Shown here: positions 1-8,838 of the stretch, piece after piece
Numbering within the stretch: the stretch's first letter is position 1
Layout: each line of letters starts with the position of its first letter
Source: DYRB01 sp963802205
GTDB lineage: Bacteria; Pseudomonadota; Gammaproteobacteria; Chromatiales; Chromatiaceae
Length of the DNA stretch: 64,000 bases
Assembly (NCBI GenBank): GCA_963802205.1
Contig: CAWDHW010000032.1
Span: 186,001-250,000 of the forward strand
Direction of reading: 5' to 3'
Position numbers and translations under genes: made by a program
Notes under the pieces: model-generated
What the model was told of the DNA's origin: nothing
Database searches by the model: none
What the model saw: the letters and a program-made list of their open reading frames with translations, nothing else

Positions 1-274
1 TCCGATCATCCTCGATCCCGGCCACCCGGGCCGCCCACATCCAGGCGGCCATGGGGTTCAGAAGATACAGGCGTGTGCCGCCCGCGTGGGCCAGGACGAG
101 CCATCCGCCCAGTGCGGCCTCCAACCGGGGGCCAGCCGGACCCTCACGCGGCAGGGTTATTGGCGACGTGGGAAGCAGCGCAATCGGCTGCTCGGGTCGC
201 GGTGCCCGGACCGCCCGAGTCTCGCCCCCAAGACCAGGGGCACTGTCGCAAAGCCTACCTTGGGGTTCCGTCAC
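1..274 (-). CDS. PqqD-like peptide-binding protein (partial, runs off left edge)
   Basis: The minus strand is open from a GTG at 274 to the window edge, giving 91 residues of the N-terminus. A GAGGA ribosome-binding site lies about nine bases upstream of the GTG. Residues about 60-91 contain 'WLVLAHAGGTRLYLLNPMAA' followed by 'WMW', the pattern of the PqqD fold, in which a short strand precedes a conserved Leu-Asn-x-x-Ala-x-x-Trp segment. PqqD-type proteins bind leader peptides of ribosomally made peptides for radical-SAM or kinase-type partners. The first 55 residues are proline- and arginine-rich and look unrelated to the fold. The gene is divergent from the propeller gene at 523. The partner enzyme, if there is one, lies outside the window. 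Family call is by motif only. Confidence 0.6.
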   Translation of the reverse strand, partial: MTEPQGRLCDSAPGLGGETRAVRAPRPEQPIALLPTSPITLPREGPAGPRLEAALGGWLVLAHAGGTRLYLLNPMAAWMWAARVAGIEDDR

Positions 275-522
275 TGCGTGCTTCCTCGCTTGTCGTCTCT
301 CGGCGTATCCATGTCGCCATTCTAACCGCCTTGTTCCAGACCCTACCCGGAGGACCGAGCCAGGGCCCCGCGTGTACCGCCGCCTGATCGTAAGCCCCAT
401 GGAAGTGTGGCAATATGCACACGGGATGGTCTGGGTTCCGCTGCGGCGGGGCGATGCCGGCCGACCGGTCCAGCACGGATCAATCACGTTAGAAGAACAG
501 GACGATTAGGGGTACCGCGAAC

Positions 523-3509
523 ATGCGCACGACATGGATTCGGCTGGCTGGATTGGCCCTGTTGTGCGCATGGGGGGTAACCCCGGCCACGACGGAGATG
601 CCGCAGGGGCTGTCGGAGGCCTTCAGTGCCGCCCGCCATGCGATCGAGGCCGATGGCGACGCCCACCTGGCCTCCAACCCCGGCAATGCGCAGCGCATCG
701 CCTTTCGCGACGGCGGTGTGGAGGTCACGCCGGCCACCGCGGCGCAGGACTGGCGCTGGGGCCTGCACCTCACCGGCTACGGCACCCCCGGGCACATCGC
801 GCCCGTCGCCGAGGCCCAGCGCCAGGTCGCGGGCGCACGGCTCGAATACCGCCGCGGCCCCGTCACCGAGTGGTACGAGAACAAAGCCGTCGGCCTGGAG
901 CAGGGCTTCACCCTCGCCGCCCCGCCCGCCCCCGACGCGAGCGATCTGGTGCTGGTCCTGGCCGTGCAAGGCGGCCTGACCCCAACCTGGGACCAGCCCG
1001 GCCAGGCGGTCAGCTTCCACACCCCGGCGGGCGGCTACGCGCTCACCTATCGCGACCTCAAGGTCATCGACGCCGCCGGTCGCCGCGTCCCCGCGCAGCT
1101 CGCCCTCGGCCCCGACACCCTGGAGATCCACCTCGATGCCCAAGGCGCCGCCTGGCCCATCGTGGTCGATCCGTTGGTGGTCAATGAGCAGAAGGTGACG
1201 GCGCAGGTGTCCGATGCGGCGGCTCAAGACTACTTCGGTGCGTCGGTCGCCCTCTCCGGCGACACCGCCCTGATCGGCGCCGTAGGGACGACACTGGCGC
1301 CTTGACGAACAGCGGCTCGGCCTATGTCTTCATCCGCACCGGCAGCACCTGGACGCAGCAGGCCAAGCTCACCGCCGCCGATGCGGCGGCTGGTGACGAC
1401 TTCGGTTCTCGGTCGCCCTCTCCGGCGACACCGCCCTGATCGGCGCCTGGCGGACGACACGGCGCCTGACGTAACAGCGGCTCGGCCTATGTCTTCACCC
1501 GCACCGGCAGCACCTGGACGCAGCAGGCCAAGCTCACCGCCGCCGATGCGGCGGCTACGACTACTTCGGTTATCGGTCGCCCTCTCCGGCGACACCGCCC
1601 TGATCGGCGCCGTACAGACGACACTGGCGGCTTGACGGACAGCGGCTCGGCCTATGTCTTCACTCGCACCGGCAGCACCTGGACCCAGCAGGCCAAGCTC
1701 ACCGCCGCCGACGCGGCGGCTGGTGACGAGTTCGGTTGCTCGGTCGCCCTCTCCGGCGACACCGCCCTGATCGGCGCATACCGGACGACGATGGCGACAT
1801 GCCGGCCAGCGGCTCGGCCTATGTCTTCACCCGCACGCGGCAGCACCTGGACGCAGCAGGCCAAGCTCATCGCCGCCGATGCGGCGCGCTGATGACTGGT
1901 TCGGTTCGTCGGTCGCGCTCTCGGCGACACGGCCCTGATCGGCGCCACTGGGACGACGACTGGCGCCTTGACGACAGCGGCTCGGCCTATGTCTTCACCC
2001 GCACCGGCAGCACCTGGACGCAGCAGGCCAAGCTCACCGCCGCCGATGCGGCGGCTGATGACTACTTCGGTGTCTCGGTCGCCCTCTCCGGCGACACCGC
2101 CCTGATCGGCGCCTACGGGGACGACACTGGCGCCTTGACGGACAGCGGCTCGGCCTATGTCTTCACCCGCACCGGCAGCACCTGGACGCAGCAGGCCAAG
2201 CTCACCGCCGCCGATGCGGCGGCTGATGACTACTTCGGTTGGTCGGTCGCCCTCTCCGGCGACACCGCCCTGGCGGGGGCGCCTGGTGCCGCCTGCGCCG
2301 CCGGCAGCCAGTTGCGGCGCCGCCTACTTCTACACCTTCCCCTGCGGTCTGGGCTACGACCTGCCCGCCGGGGAGTGGCGCCTGATCGGCAGCCCATGCA
2401 GCCCGGCCCTGCCCGGTACCGCCGTGAGCACCTACGGCGGCAGCGTGCCGGGGGCCTACGGCAGCCGCTGGATCCTGTACGGAAGGGATGTCCCCATCAG
2501 CCAGTATGCGGCCCTGGCCGGTACCGACCCCATCGACCCCGGCCTGGGCACCTGGATCAAGAGCCTCGACGGCGGCACCCTGGCGCTCGCCGGGACCGCC
2601 ACCCCCGTGCTCGGGACCCTGGGCTGCACCGGCAGCAACGGCTGCCATGTGATTGCGCTCACCGACTCCGACGGCACCGCCTCGGCGATGAACATGATCG
2701 CCCACCCGTTCGCCTTCGGCGTGGATTGGGCGGACGTGCGCATCCGCGTCGACGGCACCACCGTCTATACGCCCTCCCAGGCGCAGGCCGCCAACATCGC
2801 GTCCAAGGTCTACTACGTCTGGAACGGCAACGCCTACGAGGCCTACGACGACACCACGCTGGGCATGGATGGCACCCTCAAGGCCTACGACGGCCTGTGG
2901 CTCACCCTGCTGCCGGGGAGCGCCGGGCACACCGTCGAGTTGCTCATCCCGGCCAAGGCCAGCATCAAGACCGGCCAGGCGGAGGGGGCGCTGCCCTGGT
3001 ACCTGGCCTGGCTCGACTGGCTGGTGCCGCGCGCCGAGGCCGCCAAACAGCCGCCGCTGGACGCCTCGCGCAACTGGTACGTGCGCCTGACGGTGGAAGA
3101 CCCCGACACCGGCATGCGCGACCGCAACAACGTGCTCGGGCAGCTCATCGACGCCTTGCCGGGCTACGACAGCCACGACCTCCCCGAGATGCCGCCGTTC
3201 AGCGAGGCGTATCTCACCATCGTCTTCCCCCACCCCGACTGGGGCACCCAGGCCGGCGACTACGCCAGCGACTTCCGCGCGGTGAAGCGCAACGCCGATG
3301 CCGGGGATAACTGGACCTTCGAGATACGCACCGACGACCCCAGCCGCACGCTGCTGCTCACCTGGGACGGCCCCGAAGAGGTGCTCAAGCGCTCCGTGCT
3401 CATCGATGACGAGACCCGCACCCGCATCCCGGCCATCGAGCGCAGCTACGAGGTCAACCTGACAACGGCGACCCGCACCTTGCGCTGGCGCTACAAGCCT
3501 GTGAAGTGA
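523..3509 (+). CDS. Exported FG-GAP beta-propeller repeat protein (several frameshifts)
   Basis: The first frame (523-1290) starts with a signal peptide of about 22 residues and continues into a domain of about 220 residues ending in 'WPIVVDPL'. Six copies of a 56-residue FG-GAP unit follow, with the motifs 'SGSAYVFTRTGSTWTQQAKL', 'DDYFG' and 'SVALSGDTALIGA', an integrin-alpha-like propeller blade pattern. After about 2310 a unique C-terminal domain of about 400 residues runs to the TGA at 3509, with Trp/Tyr-rich and Asp-rich segments ('DWADVRIRVDG', 'WTFEIRTDDPSRT'). The reading frame changes several times between about 1280 and 2320, always by single-base differences between otherwise identical repeats, so sequencing error or recent decay are both possible. 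Known FG-GAP proteins are often surface or secreted adhesin-like proteins; the role here is unknown. Confidence 0.7.
1311..2278 (+). repeat. Tandem FG-GAP repeat array, about six 168-bp units
   Basis: The Ser codon of the SGSAYVF motif recurs at 1311, 1476, 1641, 1808, 1976 and 2144. The last interval is exactly 168 bp (56 codons); the earlier ones are 165, 165, 167 and 168. Units are almost identical at the DNA level, so the missing bases in the shorter units stand out as single-base deletions or compensating indels. Such high identity points to recent unit duplication or homogenisation and also makes the region prone to mis-assembly. Confidence 0.85.
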
Positions 3510-3614
3510 GCACCGCGCCAAGGCACCCGAACCGCCACACCAACCACCACCCGGGCGGCCAGCCCGGACCGGGCAGCGCAGCGCGGCGGACCACGACCAG
3601 CGGGAGAACACGCC

Positions 3615-3794
3615 GTGAGCGACCAGCACCAAGACCACCGCCAAGACCCCGATACCGACCTCGACCCGGCCCGCCGCGCGGCGCTGGAGAAGCTCGGCGC
3701 GCTGGCGGCCTACACGCCCCCAGCCCTGCTGACGTTGCTGCTGTCCAACCGCGCTACGGCGCAGTCGTTGGGGTCGCCGCCACCGCCACCCTAG
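3615..3794 (+). CDS. Small Arg-Arg protein with a hydrophobic segment (59 aa)
   Basis: A GTG start at 3615 has GGAGAA six to seven bases upstream and leads to a TAG at 3794. The peptide has a polar, Asp/His-rich first 19 residues, a twin Arg at 20-21, then 'ALEKLGALAAYTPPALLTLL' and a tail with 'SLGSPPPPP'. The layout (charged leader, RR, hydrophobic stretch, Ala-x-Ala) resembles a Tat-like or precursor-peptide signal without a mature domain. It follows the propeller gene by 105 bp, on the same strand. Small proteins of this general style (RR, a 'AAYTxPALLTLL' block, terminal Gly-Ser) are familiar to me as unannotated ORFs, but I cannot name a family. With a PqqD-like gene nearby it could be a modified peptide substrate; that is speculation. 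Confidence 0.55.
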   Translation: MSDQHQDHRQDPDTDLDPARRAALEKLGALAAYTPPALLTLLLSNRATAQSLGSPPPPP

Positions 3795-3898
3795 GCCGAG
3801 CGCTCCGACGGCGGCCAACCCCAGGCCGGCGCCGTAATACCGCCACATGGAACCGCTCCGCAGAACGGCGGGTGGCCCTCATCGGCCGGCTGTCGTGC

Positions 3899-4248
3899 CT
3901 ACGCCGCTCGCGGCCGGACATGGCCCGCAATCGACCGGCCCACCGCACGCTTGGCGACCTCCAGTTCATAGTTCTGTTGGAGATTGAGCCAGGGCTGGGG
4001 GCCGGTGCTGAAGTAGCGGGCGAGCCGCAGGGCCGTGTCGGCGGTGATGGCGCGGTGCCCGTTGAGAATGGCCGTGAGCGGTTGGGCGGGACCTGTAGCG
4101 CCTCGGCCAAGGCGTTCGCGGACAGGCCGAGGGGCTTCATGAATTCCGTACGCAGGACCTCGCCGGGTGTTACGGGCGGCATGGCGTCGGCCCCGTCCGC
4201 GACTTCAGAGAAGTCAATTTGGTCCAAGTTCGCGCGCAGGATGTTCAT
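3899..4248 (-). pseudogene. higA: HigA-family antitoxin (frameshifted)
   Basis: From ATG 4248 the frame reads an N-terminal extension and then 'PVTPGEVLRTEFMKPLGLSA' and 'NALAEALQVPPNR', the start of the HigA Xre-type helix-turn-helix. At about 4080 one base is missing; in the next frame the family continues with 'LTAILNGHRAITADTALRLA' and 'YFSTGPQPWLNLQQNYELE', ending at a TAG at 3899-3901. HigA normally represses its own operon and neutralises the HigB mRNA interferase. Total length is 116-117 codons, usual for the family. It follows higB by 45 bp in the normal HigB-HigA order. The break could be real decay or a sequence error. Confidence 0.75.
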
Positions 4249-4293
4249 GGGTCTTCCAATGTGTCACATGGTTAGGGCGATTAGGCCCCGGTC

Positions 4294-4574
4294 TCAATGG
4301 TAATCGGCGATCTTGACATCGTGGGCATCGCCGCCCTCCCAACGGAAGCAAATGCGCCATTGATCATTGACACGATTGCTCCATTGGCCTCACGTTCCCC
4401 ACGCAGCGACACCAGACGGTTGCGAGGGCGTCACTCGGAGAAAGTCCAGGGAATCGGCCGCTCCAGGACATGGAGCTTGACGTAGGCGCGGCGGCGGATG
4501 TCCGGCGGGAGGTTGCGCACCCGATGACCGGCGAACAGGGCCGCGGTTGGTTTGTCGGCGAAGCTTCTGATCAC
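4294..4574 (-). pseudogene. higB: HigB-family toxin, RelE-like mRNA interferase (multiply frameshifted)
   Basis: The minus strand starts 'VIRSFADKPTAALFAGHRVR' at a GTG at 4574 and ends with 'NRVNDQWRICFRWEGGDAHD' then 'VKIADYH', the conserved HigB C-terminus, at a TGA at 4294. In between the frame shifts about three times (near 4455, 4425 and 4395): the family segments 'DSLDFLRV' and 'NRLVSLRGERE' sit in other frames. HigB toxins of about 92 residues cleave mRNA at the ribosome. With the frame as given no full toxin can be made. Order toxin then antitoxin, minus strand, matches higBA operons. Confidence 0.7.
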
Positions 4575-4580
4575 CGTCTT

Positions 4581-4609
4581 AGGATAGGATGCATTACGTC
4601 CAATGTAAA
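4581..4609 (-). promoter_or_regulatory. Candidate sigma70 promoter for higBA
   Basis: Read on the minus strand, TTTACA (4609-4604) and TATCCT (4586-4581) are 17 bp apart. The -10 ends only six bases before the GTG proposed as the higB start, which would make the transcript nearly leaderless, or the true start lies a little further in. Confidence 0.4.
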
Positions 4610-5003
4610 GCACGCGAGTTGAGCACCAGAGCCAAGAGACCATGGAATGGCTTGGAGCCGCTGTTGTTGGGGCACCGACCGTCCGCTTGGGGTCGCACTT
4701 CCGAAGCTTCGGCACGGAAGCACTGCGGCCGCTCCGGGTCGTGAGCGTCCCTCGACTGGCAGGCACCCCGAGCGTCCCGAGGACTCTCCGCCACGATAGT
4801 CCGTAGGCGGAGGCGGACTGCGCCTTGTACGGGTCCCCGCTCGCCGGCACGGACCGCTGTGGTCTTTACCGACCGGGCCAACCCCCGGCCAGACCCAAAG
4901 ACGCCGACGGGGCCGCGAGGCCCCGTCGACGCTTGCGTTTGCCACTTGGCCGTCGGGGTTTGTCAGTTGGTGAGGCAGAAGTCGGGGATCGGCGGGGAGG
5001 ACC
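4610..5003. other. Gene-free stretch between higBA and ubiE
   Basis: No reading frame here has recognisable protein motifs or a convincing ribosome-binding site. The only clear structure is the inverted repeat at 4905-4928. Confidence 0.5.
4905..4928. repeat. Perfect 10-bp inverted repeat with a GCGA loop
   Basis: CGACGGGGCC and GGCCCCGTCG flank the four bases GCGA. As RNA on the plus strand the loop would be a GNRA tetraloop. No T-run follows on the plus strand; on the minus strand a short TCTTT follows. It could be a terminator for minus-strand transcription or a REP-like element. Confidence 0.6.
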
Positions 5004-5032
5004 CGGGGCTGCACCGGGGATTCGTGTAAAAT
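5004..5032 (+). promoter_or_regulatory. Candidate -10 element for ubiE
   Basis: TAAAAT at 5027-5032 lies 27 bp before the ubiE start, in an otherwise very GC-rich leader. No good -35 sequence is seen at the expected distance, so an activator or a weak promoter would be needed. Confidence 0.35.
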
Positions 5033-5059
5033 CCGCCCACCCCAACGGGAGGGCTCACC

Positions 5060-5809
5060 ATGTCCGACGACAACACTACCCATTTCGGCTTCCGCAAGGT
5101 CCCGGTCACGGAAAAGGCCGATCACGTCAAGGCGGTGTTCGACTCCGTCGCCTCGCGCTACGACCTCATGAACGACTTGATGTCGCTGGGCATCCATCGC
5201 CTGTGGAAGCGTTCGGCCATCGAGCTGGCCGGGGTGCGCCGGGGGCAGCGGGTGCTGGACCTGGCGGCCGGGACCGGGGATCTGGCCCAGCGCTTCTCCG
5301 GCATCGTCGGGCCCGAGGGCACTGTGGTGATGTCCGACATCAACGCCGCCATGCTCGGGCGTGGGCGCGAGCGCCTGACCGATCTGGGGCTGGTGGGCAA
5401 CGTGCGCTACACCCTGGCCAATGCCGAGGCCCTGCCGCTGCCGGACAATTGGTTCGACTGCGTGACCATCGGCTTCGGGCTGCGCAACGTCACCAACAAG
5501 CAGAACGCTATCAACGAGATGTTCCGCGTCCTGCGCCCTGGTGGCCGAGCCCTGATCCTGGAGTTCTCCCACCCCACGAGCGCCCCGTTGCAGAAGGTCT
5601 ACGACATCTATTCCTTCAACATCCTGCCGGCGCTGGGCAAGCTGGTGGCGGACGACGCGGACAGCTATCGGTATCTGGCGGAGTCCATCCGTATGCACCC
5701 CGATCAGGAGACCTTGCGCTCCATGATGGAGATCGCCGGTTTCGAGCGCTGCGACTGGTTCAATCTCACCGGCGGCATCGTCGCCATTCACCGCGGGTAC
5801 AAGTTGTGA
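5060..5809 (+). CDS. ubiE: Demethylmenaquinone / 2-methoxy-6-polyprenyl-1,4-benzoquinol C-methyltransferase UbiE
   Basis: UbiE puts the ring C-methyl group on ubiquinone and menaquinone precursors using SAM. The 249-residue protein has the usual length and the family N-terminus 'VFDSVASRYDLMNDLMSLGI'. SAM motif I 'VLDLAAGTGD' is at about residues 65-74, and the later signatures 'IGFGLRNVTN' and 'LRPGGRALILEFSHP' are intact. It heads a tight ubiE-ubiJ-ubiB cluster in which the stop overlaps the ubiJ start, as in E. coli. The start ATG is preceded by GGGAGG. A menE homologue near 57 kb fits the dual-quinone role. Confidence 0.96.
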   Translation: MSDDNTTHFGFRKVPVTEKADHVKAVFDSVASRYDLMNDLMSLGIHRLWKRSAIELAGVRRGQRVLDLAAGTGDLAQRFSGIVGPEGTVVMSDINAAMLGRGRERLTDLGLVGNVRYTLANAEALPLPDNWFDCVTIGFGLRNVTNKQNAINEMFRVLRPGGRALILEFSHPTSAPLQKVYDIYSFNILPALGKLVADDADSYRYLAESIRMHPDQETLRSMMEIAGFERCDWFNLTGGIVAIHRGYKL

Positions 5810-6456
5810 GCGGGCAGGCTCCAGGCATGGCCATCCCCGACGCGGTACTGGCGGGCCTGGAGGCCGCGCTCAACCGCTACATCGCCCTGGACCCGGAGGG
5901 GGCCGCCCGCCTGGTACCCCTGCACGGGCGCTTGATCGCCATCGAGCTGGCCGGCTTCGGCACCCGACTGACTCTGATACCGGGACCCGATGGGCTCCAG
6001 GTCTTCGGTGCTTACGAGGGCGAACCCGACTGTCTGCTGCGCGGCTCGCCCTTGGCCCTGGCACGCATGGGGCTGGCCGAGCGTAAGGAGGACCAGCTCT
6101 TCGGCGGCGAGGTGCAGGTCGAAGGCGATACCCGCCTGGCGCAGGAGTTCGGGGCCTTCATCGCCGGTCTGGATGTGGACTGGGAGGAGCAGTTCTCCCG
6201 CCTGGTGGGGGACCCCATCGCCCATCAGGTCGGGTCCGGGTTGCGCTCGGTCGGCGACTGGGGGCGCAAATCATCAGATACCCTGACCCAGGACCTCAAG
6301 GAGTATCTCCAGGAGGAGGGCCGACTGGTGCCGACGGCCTATGAGGTTCAGGGCTTTCTCGACCGGGTGGACACCCTGCGCGACGACGTGGAGCGCCTGG
6401 AGGCGCGGATCGAGCGCCTCGCCCGCGGGCGCCAGGGCGCGGACGCCGACGCATGA
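5806..6456 (+). CDS. ubiJ: Ubiquinone biosynthesis accessory factor UbiJ (SCP2 domain)
   Basis: UbiJ is a lipid-binding, SCP2-fold protein that, with UbiK, organises the soluble Ubi complex. The SCP2-like domain covers about residues 15-120 ('LIAIELAGFGTRLTLIPGPD', 'LFGGEVQVEGD') and a coiled coil ends the protein ('VDTLRDDVERLEARIERLAR'), as in the family. The GTG at 5806 overlaps the ubiE stop (GTGA) and suggests coupling; an ATG at 5827 is the alternative start and neither has a strong ribosome-binding site. The gene stops inside the ubiB start codon region (ATGA), so all three genes are probably one transcript. Confidence 0.9.
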   Translation: MSGQAPGMAIPDAVLAGLEAALNRYIALDPEGAARLVPLHGRLIAIELAGFGTRLTLIPGPDGLQVFGAYEGEPDCLLRGSPLALARMGLAERKEDQLFGGEVQVEGDTRLAQEFGAFIAGLDVDWEEQFSRLVGDPIAHQVGSGLRSVGDWGRKSSDTLTQDLKEYLQEEGRLVPTAYEVQGFLDRVDTLRDDVERLEARIERLARGRQGADADA

Positions 6457-8108
6457 TCCGTCCGTCCGATGCCCTACGGTTGTTCCACATCAACTGGGTC
6501 CTGCTGCGTCACGGGCTGGACGAGGTGGTGCTCGCCACCCACCTGTTCCGCCCCCTGCGCTTCCTGACCTATCTGTCGCCCTGGTTCTGGTTCCGCCAGG
6601 ACCCCCAGCCCTATCCGGTGCGCATCCGCCGGGCGCTGGAGGACCTGGGGCCCATTTTCATCAAGTTTGGCCAGATCCTCTCCACCCGGCGCGACCTGCT
6701 CCCTGACGACCTCGCCATCGAGCTGGCCAAGCTCCAGGACCGGGTCCCACCCTTCCCCGGTGCCGAGGCCCGCGCCCTCATCGAGAAGGCGCTGGGCATC
6801 CCGGTCGAGGCGGTGCTGGACGCCTTCGACGAGACCCCGCTGGCCTCCGCCTCCATCGCCCAGGTCCACACCGCCAGGCTCAAGGACGGGCGCGAGGTGG
6901 TGGTCAAGGTCCTGCGCCCGGGGATCGACAAGGTTATCCGGCGCGACATCGGGCTCCTTTACATCATCGCCCGCCTCGCCGAGCGCTATTGGAAGGAGGG
7001 CAAGCGCCTGCGCCCCCTTGATGTGGTCGCCGAGTACGAGAAGACCATCTTCGACGAGCTCGACCTCCAGCGTGAGGCGGCCAATGCCTCGCAACTGCGG
7101 CGCAACTGGCAGGGCAGCGAGGCCCTGTACATCCCCGAGGTATATTGGGAGCTGACCCGCCCGAACGTCATGGTGATGGAACGCATCTACGGGACCCCGG
7201 TCAGCAATGTCGATGCCCTCAAGGCCCAGGGTGTCAGCATGCGATCACTGGGGGAGCGTGGGGTGGAGATATTCTTCACCCAGGTCTTCCGCGACAACTT
7301 CTTCCACGCCGACATGCACCCCGGCAACATCTTCGTGGAGCGCAGCGGGCGCTATATCTCGGTGGATTTTGGCATCGTCGGGACCCTCACCACCGGGGAC
7401 CAACGCTATCTCGCCGAGAACCTGCTGGCCTTCTTCCACCGCGACTACCGGCGGGTGGCTGAACTGCATGTAGAGTCCGGCTGGGTCCCGCCGGGAACCC
7501 GGGTGGACGAGTTCGAATCCGCCATTCGCACCGTGAGCGAGCCCATCTTCGAGAAGCCGCTCTCTGAGATCTCCTTCGGGCACTTCCTGCTGCGCCTGTT
7601 CCAGACCGCCCGGCGCTTCAACATGGAGATTCAGCCCCAGTTGGTGCTGTTGCAGAAGACCCTGCTCAACATCGAAGGTCTGGGGCGCCAGCTTTACCCG
7701 GAGTTGGACCTTTGGACTACGGCAAAGCCCTTCATGGAGCGTTGGATGAAGGACCAAGTGGGGCCCAAGGCGCTGCTGGCGCGGGCACGCAAGGCCCTAC
7801 CGCTGATCGCAGAGGACCTGCCGGAATTGCCCGTGCGGCTGCTCAAGGTCGTTGCCCAACTGGAACGCCAGGGCGCACACGGGGATTGGCGCGGGCAGGA
7901 GATGCGGCGACTGCGCCACGAGCTGGCCAGGCAGCAGACCCGGACCACCAACGCCACTGCCGGCGCCGCCCTCCTGATCTGCGGGACCCTGCTGCTGCTT
8001 TTCGGTCCAGGCCCCTTGATCTCCGGCACCGCCGCCCTGGCCCTGGCCCTGGCCTGCCTCATCGGTGGGGGGCTGCTCTGGACCCGGCTCATCCCTTGGG
8101 GACAGTAG
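6453..8108 (+). CDS. ubiB: Ubiquinone biosynthesis regulatory protein kinase-like UbiB
   Basis: UbiB is an atypical membrane-anchored kinase/ATPase (ABC1/ADCK family) required for ubiquinone synthesis. The 551-residue protein carries the KxGQ motif ('FIKFGQILSTRRDLLP'), the Ala-rich loop 'LASASIAQVHTARLKDG', the invariant Lys in 'VVVKVLRPG', the catalytic segment 'HADMHPGNIFVE' and the metal-binding 'SVDFGIVGTL'. Two hydrophobic C-terminal segments ('AGAALLICGTLLLLFGPGPL' and 'ALALACLIGGGLLW') anchor it. It overlaps ubiJ by four bases. Length and motifs are those of the family. Confidence 0.96.
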   Translation: MIRPSDALRLFHINWVLLRHGLDEVVLATHLFRPLRFLTYLSPWFWFRQDPQPYPVRIRRALEDLGPIFIKFGQILSTRRDLLPDDLAIELAKLQDRVPPFPGAEARALIEKALGIPVEAVLDAFDETPLASASIAQVHTARLKDGREVVVKVLRPGIDKVIRRDIGLLYIIARLAERYWKEGKRLRPLDVVAEYEKTIFDELDLQREAANASQLRRNWQGSEALYIPEVYWELTRPNVMVMERIYGTPVSNVDALKAQGVSMRSLGERGVEIFFTQVFRDNFFHADMHPGNIFVERSGRYISVDFGIVGTLTTGDQRYLAENLLAFFHRDYRRVAELHVESGWVPPGTRVDEFESAIRTVSEPIFEKPLSEISFGHFLLRLFQTARRFNMEIQPQLVLLQKTLLNIEGLGRQLYPELDLWTTAKPFMERWMKDQVGPKALLARARKALPLIAEDLPELPVRLLKVVAQLERQGAHGDWRGQEMRRLRHELARQQTRTTNATAGAALLICGTLLLLFGPGPLISGTAALALALACLIGGGLLWTRLIPWGQ

Positions 8109-8121
8109 GCAGGGTCTGCCT
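8107..8121. repeat. Short inverted repeat at the end of ubiB
   Basis: AGGCAG and CTGCCT flank GGT, overlapping the ubiB stop codon. There is no T-run, so it is at best a weak terminator or mRNA end-stabilising hairpin. Confidence 0.4.
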
Positions 8122-8193
8122 GCCCCGGAGGGCTTGGGCCGCACATGAACGCGAATGAACCCAACGGAAAGCGGCAGGTCCGGGGGACCCTTG

Positions 8194-8835
8194 ATGGGCG
8201 AGTCCGACAATGGGGTCTTGCGCGAGCGCCTGGATGCCGGGCTCGCGGCCATCGGGCTGGCCGCCGTTGGCGCCCAGCGCGACGGCCTCATCGCCTATCT
8301 CCGCCTGCTGGCGCGCTGGAACAGGGCCTACAACCTGACGGCGGTGCGCGACCCGCTGGAGATGGTCGGGCGCCACCTGCTCGATTCCCTCACGGTAAGC
8401 GCCTTTCTCTTCGGCGACAGCGTCCTGGACCTCGGCACCGGGCCCGGCCTGCCAGGCATTCCCCTGGCCCTGGTGCACCCGCAGCGGCACTTCTGGCTCC
8501 TGGACGGCAATGGCAAGAAGGCACGCTTCGTGCGCCAGGCGGTGATGGAACTGGGCTTGACCAACTGCGAGGTGGTCCAGGCGCGCATGGAGTCGTATCG
8601 ACCCGGGCGAAAGTTCGCTACCATTGTCGCCCGCGCCGTGGCCTCGCTGTCCGAACTTCAGACCTTTGGCGAACCGCTCCTCGACCGTCCCGGTCGCATG
8701 CTCCTGATGAAGGGGCGCGAGCCCGAGGCGGAGTTGAACGACCTGACCCCCACCGCCGCAGACCTGAGGATCCACCGCTTGGCGGTCCCCTTCGTGGTCG
8801 GTGAGCGCCACCTGATTGAGGTCCGTCGGGACTAA
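8194..8835 (+). CDS. rsmG: 16S rRNA (guanine527-N7)-methyltransferase RsmG
   Basis: RsmG methylates N7 of G527 in the 530 loop of 16S rRNA. The protein has 'ARWNRAYNLTAVRDPLEMVG' near the N-terminus, 'RHLLDSLT', SAM motif 'VLDLGTGPGLPGIPLA' and 'ARAVASL', all family hallmarks. The ATG at 8194 is chosen because GGGGGA lies seven bases upstream; an in-frame ATG at 8155 has no comparable site. The result is 213 residues, the usual size. It is directly followed by parA. In most gammaproteobacteria mnmG precedes rsmG; here ubiB does. Confidence 0.95.
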   Translation: MGESDNGVLRERLDAGLAAIGLAAVGAQRDGLIAYLRLLARWNRAYNLTAVRDPLEMVGRHLLDSLTVSAFLFGDSVLDLGTGPGLPGIPLALVHPQRHFWLLDGNGKKARFVRQAVMELGLTNCEVVQARMESYRPGRKFATIVARAVASLSELQTFGEPLLDRPGRMLLMKGREPEAELNDLTPTAADLRIHRLAVPFVVGERHLIEVRRD

Positions 8836-8838
8836 CCC

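Noticed and set aside
2202..3848. 548-codon minus-strand frame opposite the propeller gene
   Set aside because: Low-complexity Gly/Val/Arg translation typical of antisense GC-rich frames; the plus strand has clear FG-GAP motifs.
4594..4881. Minus-strand ORF between higBA and ubiE
   Set aside because: No recognisable family or ribosome-binding site; likely non-coding.
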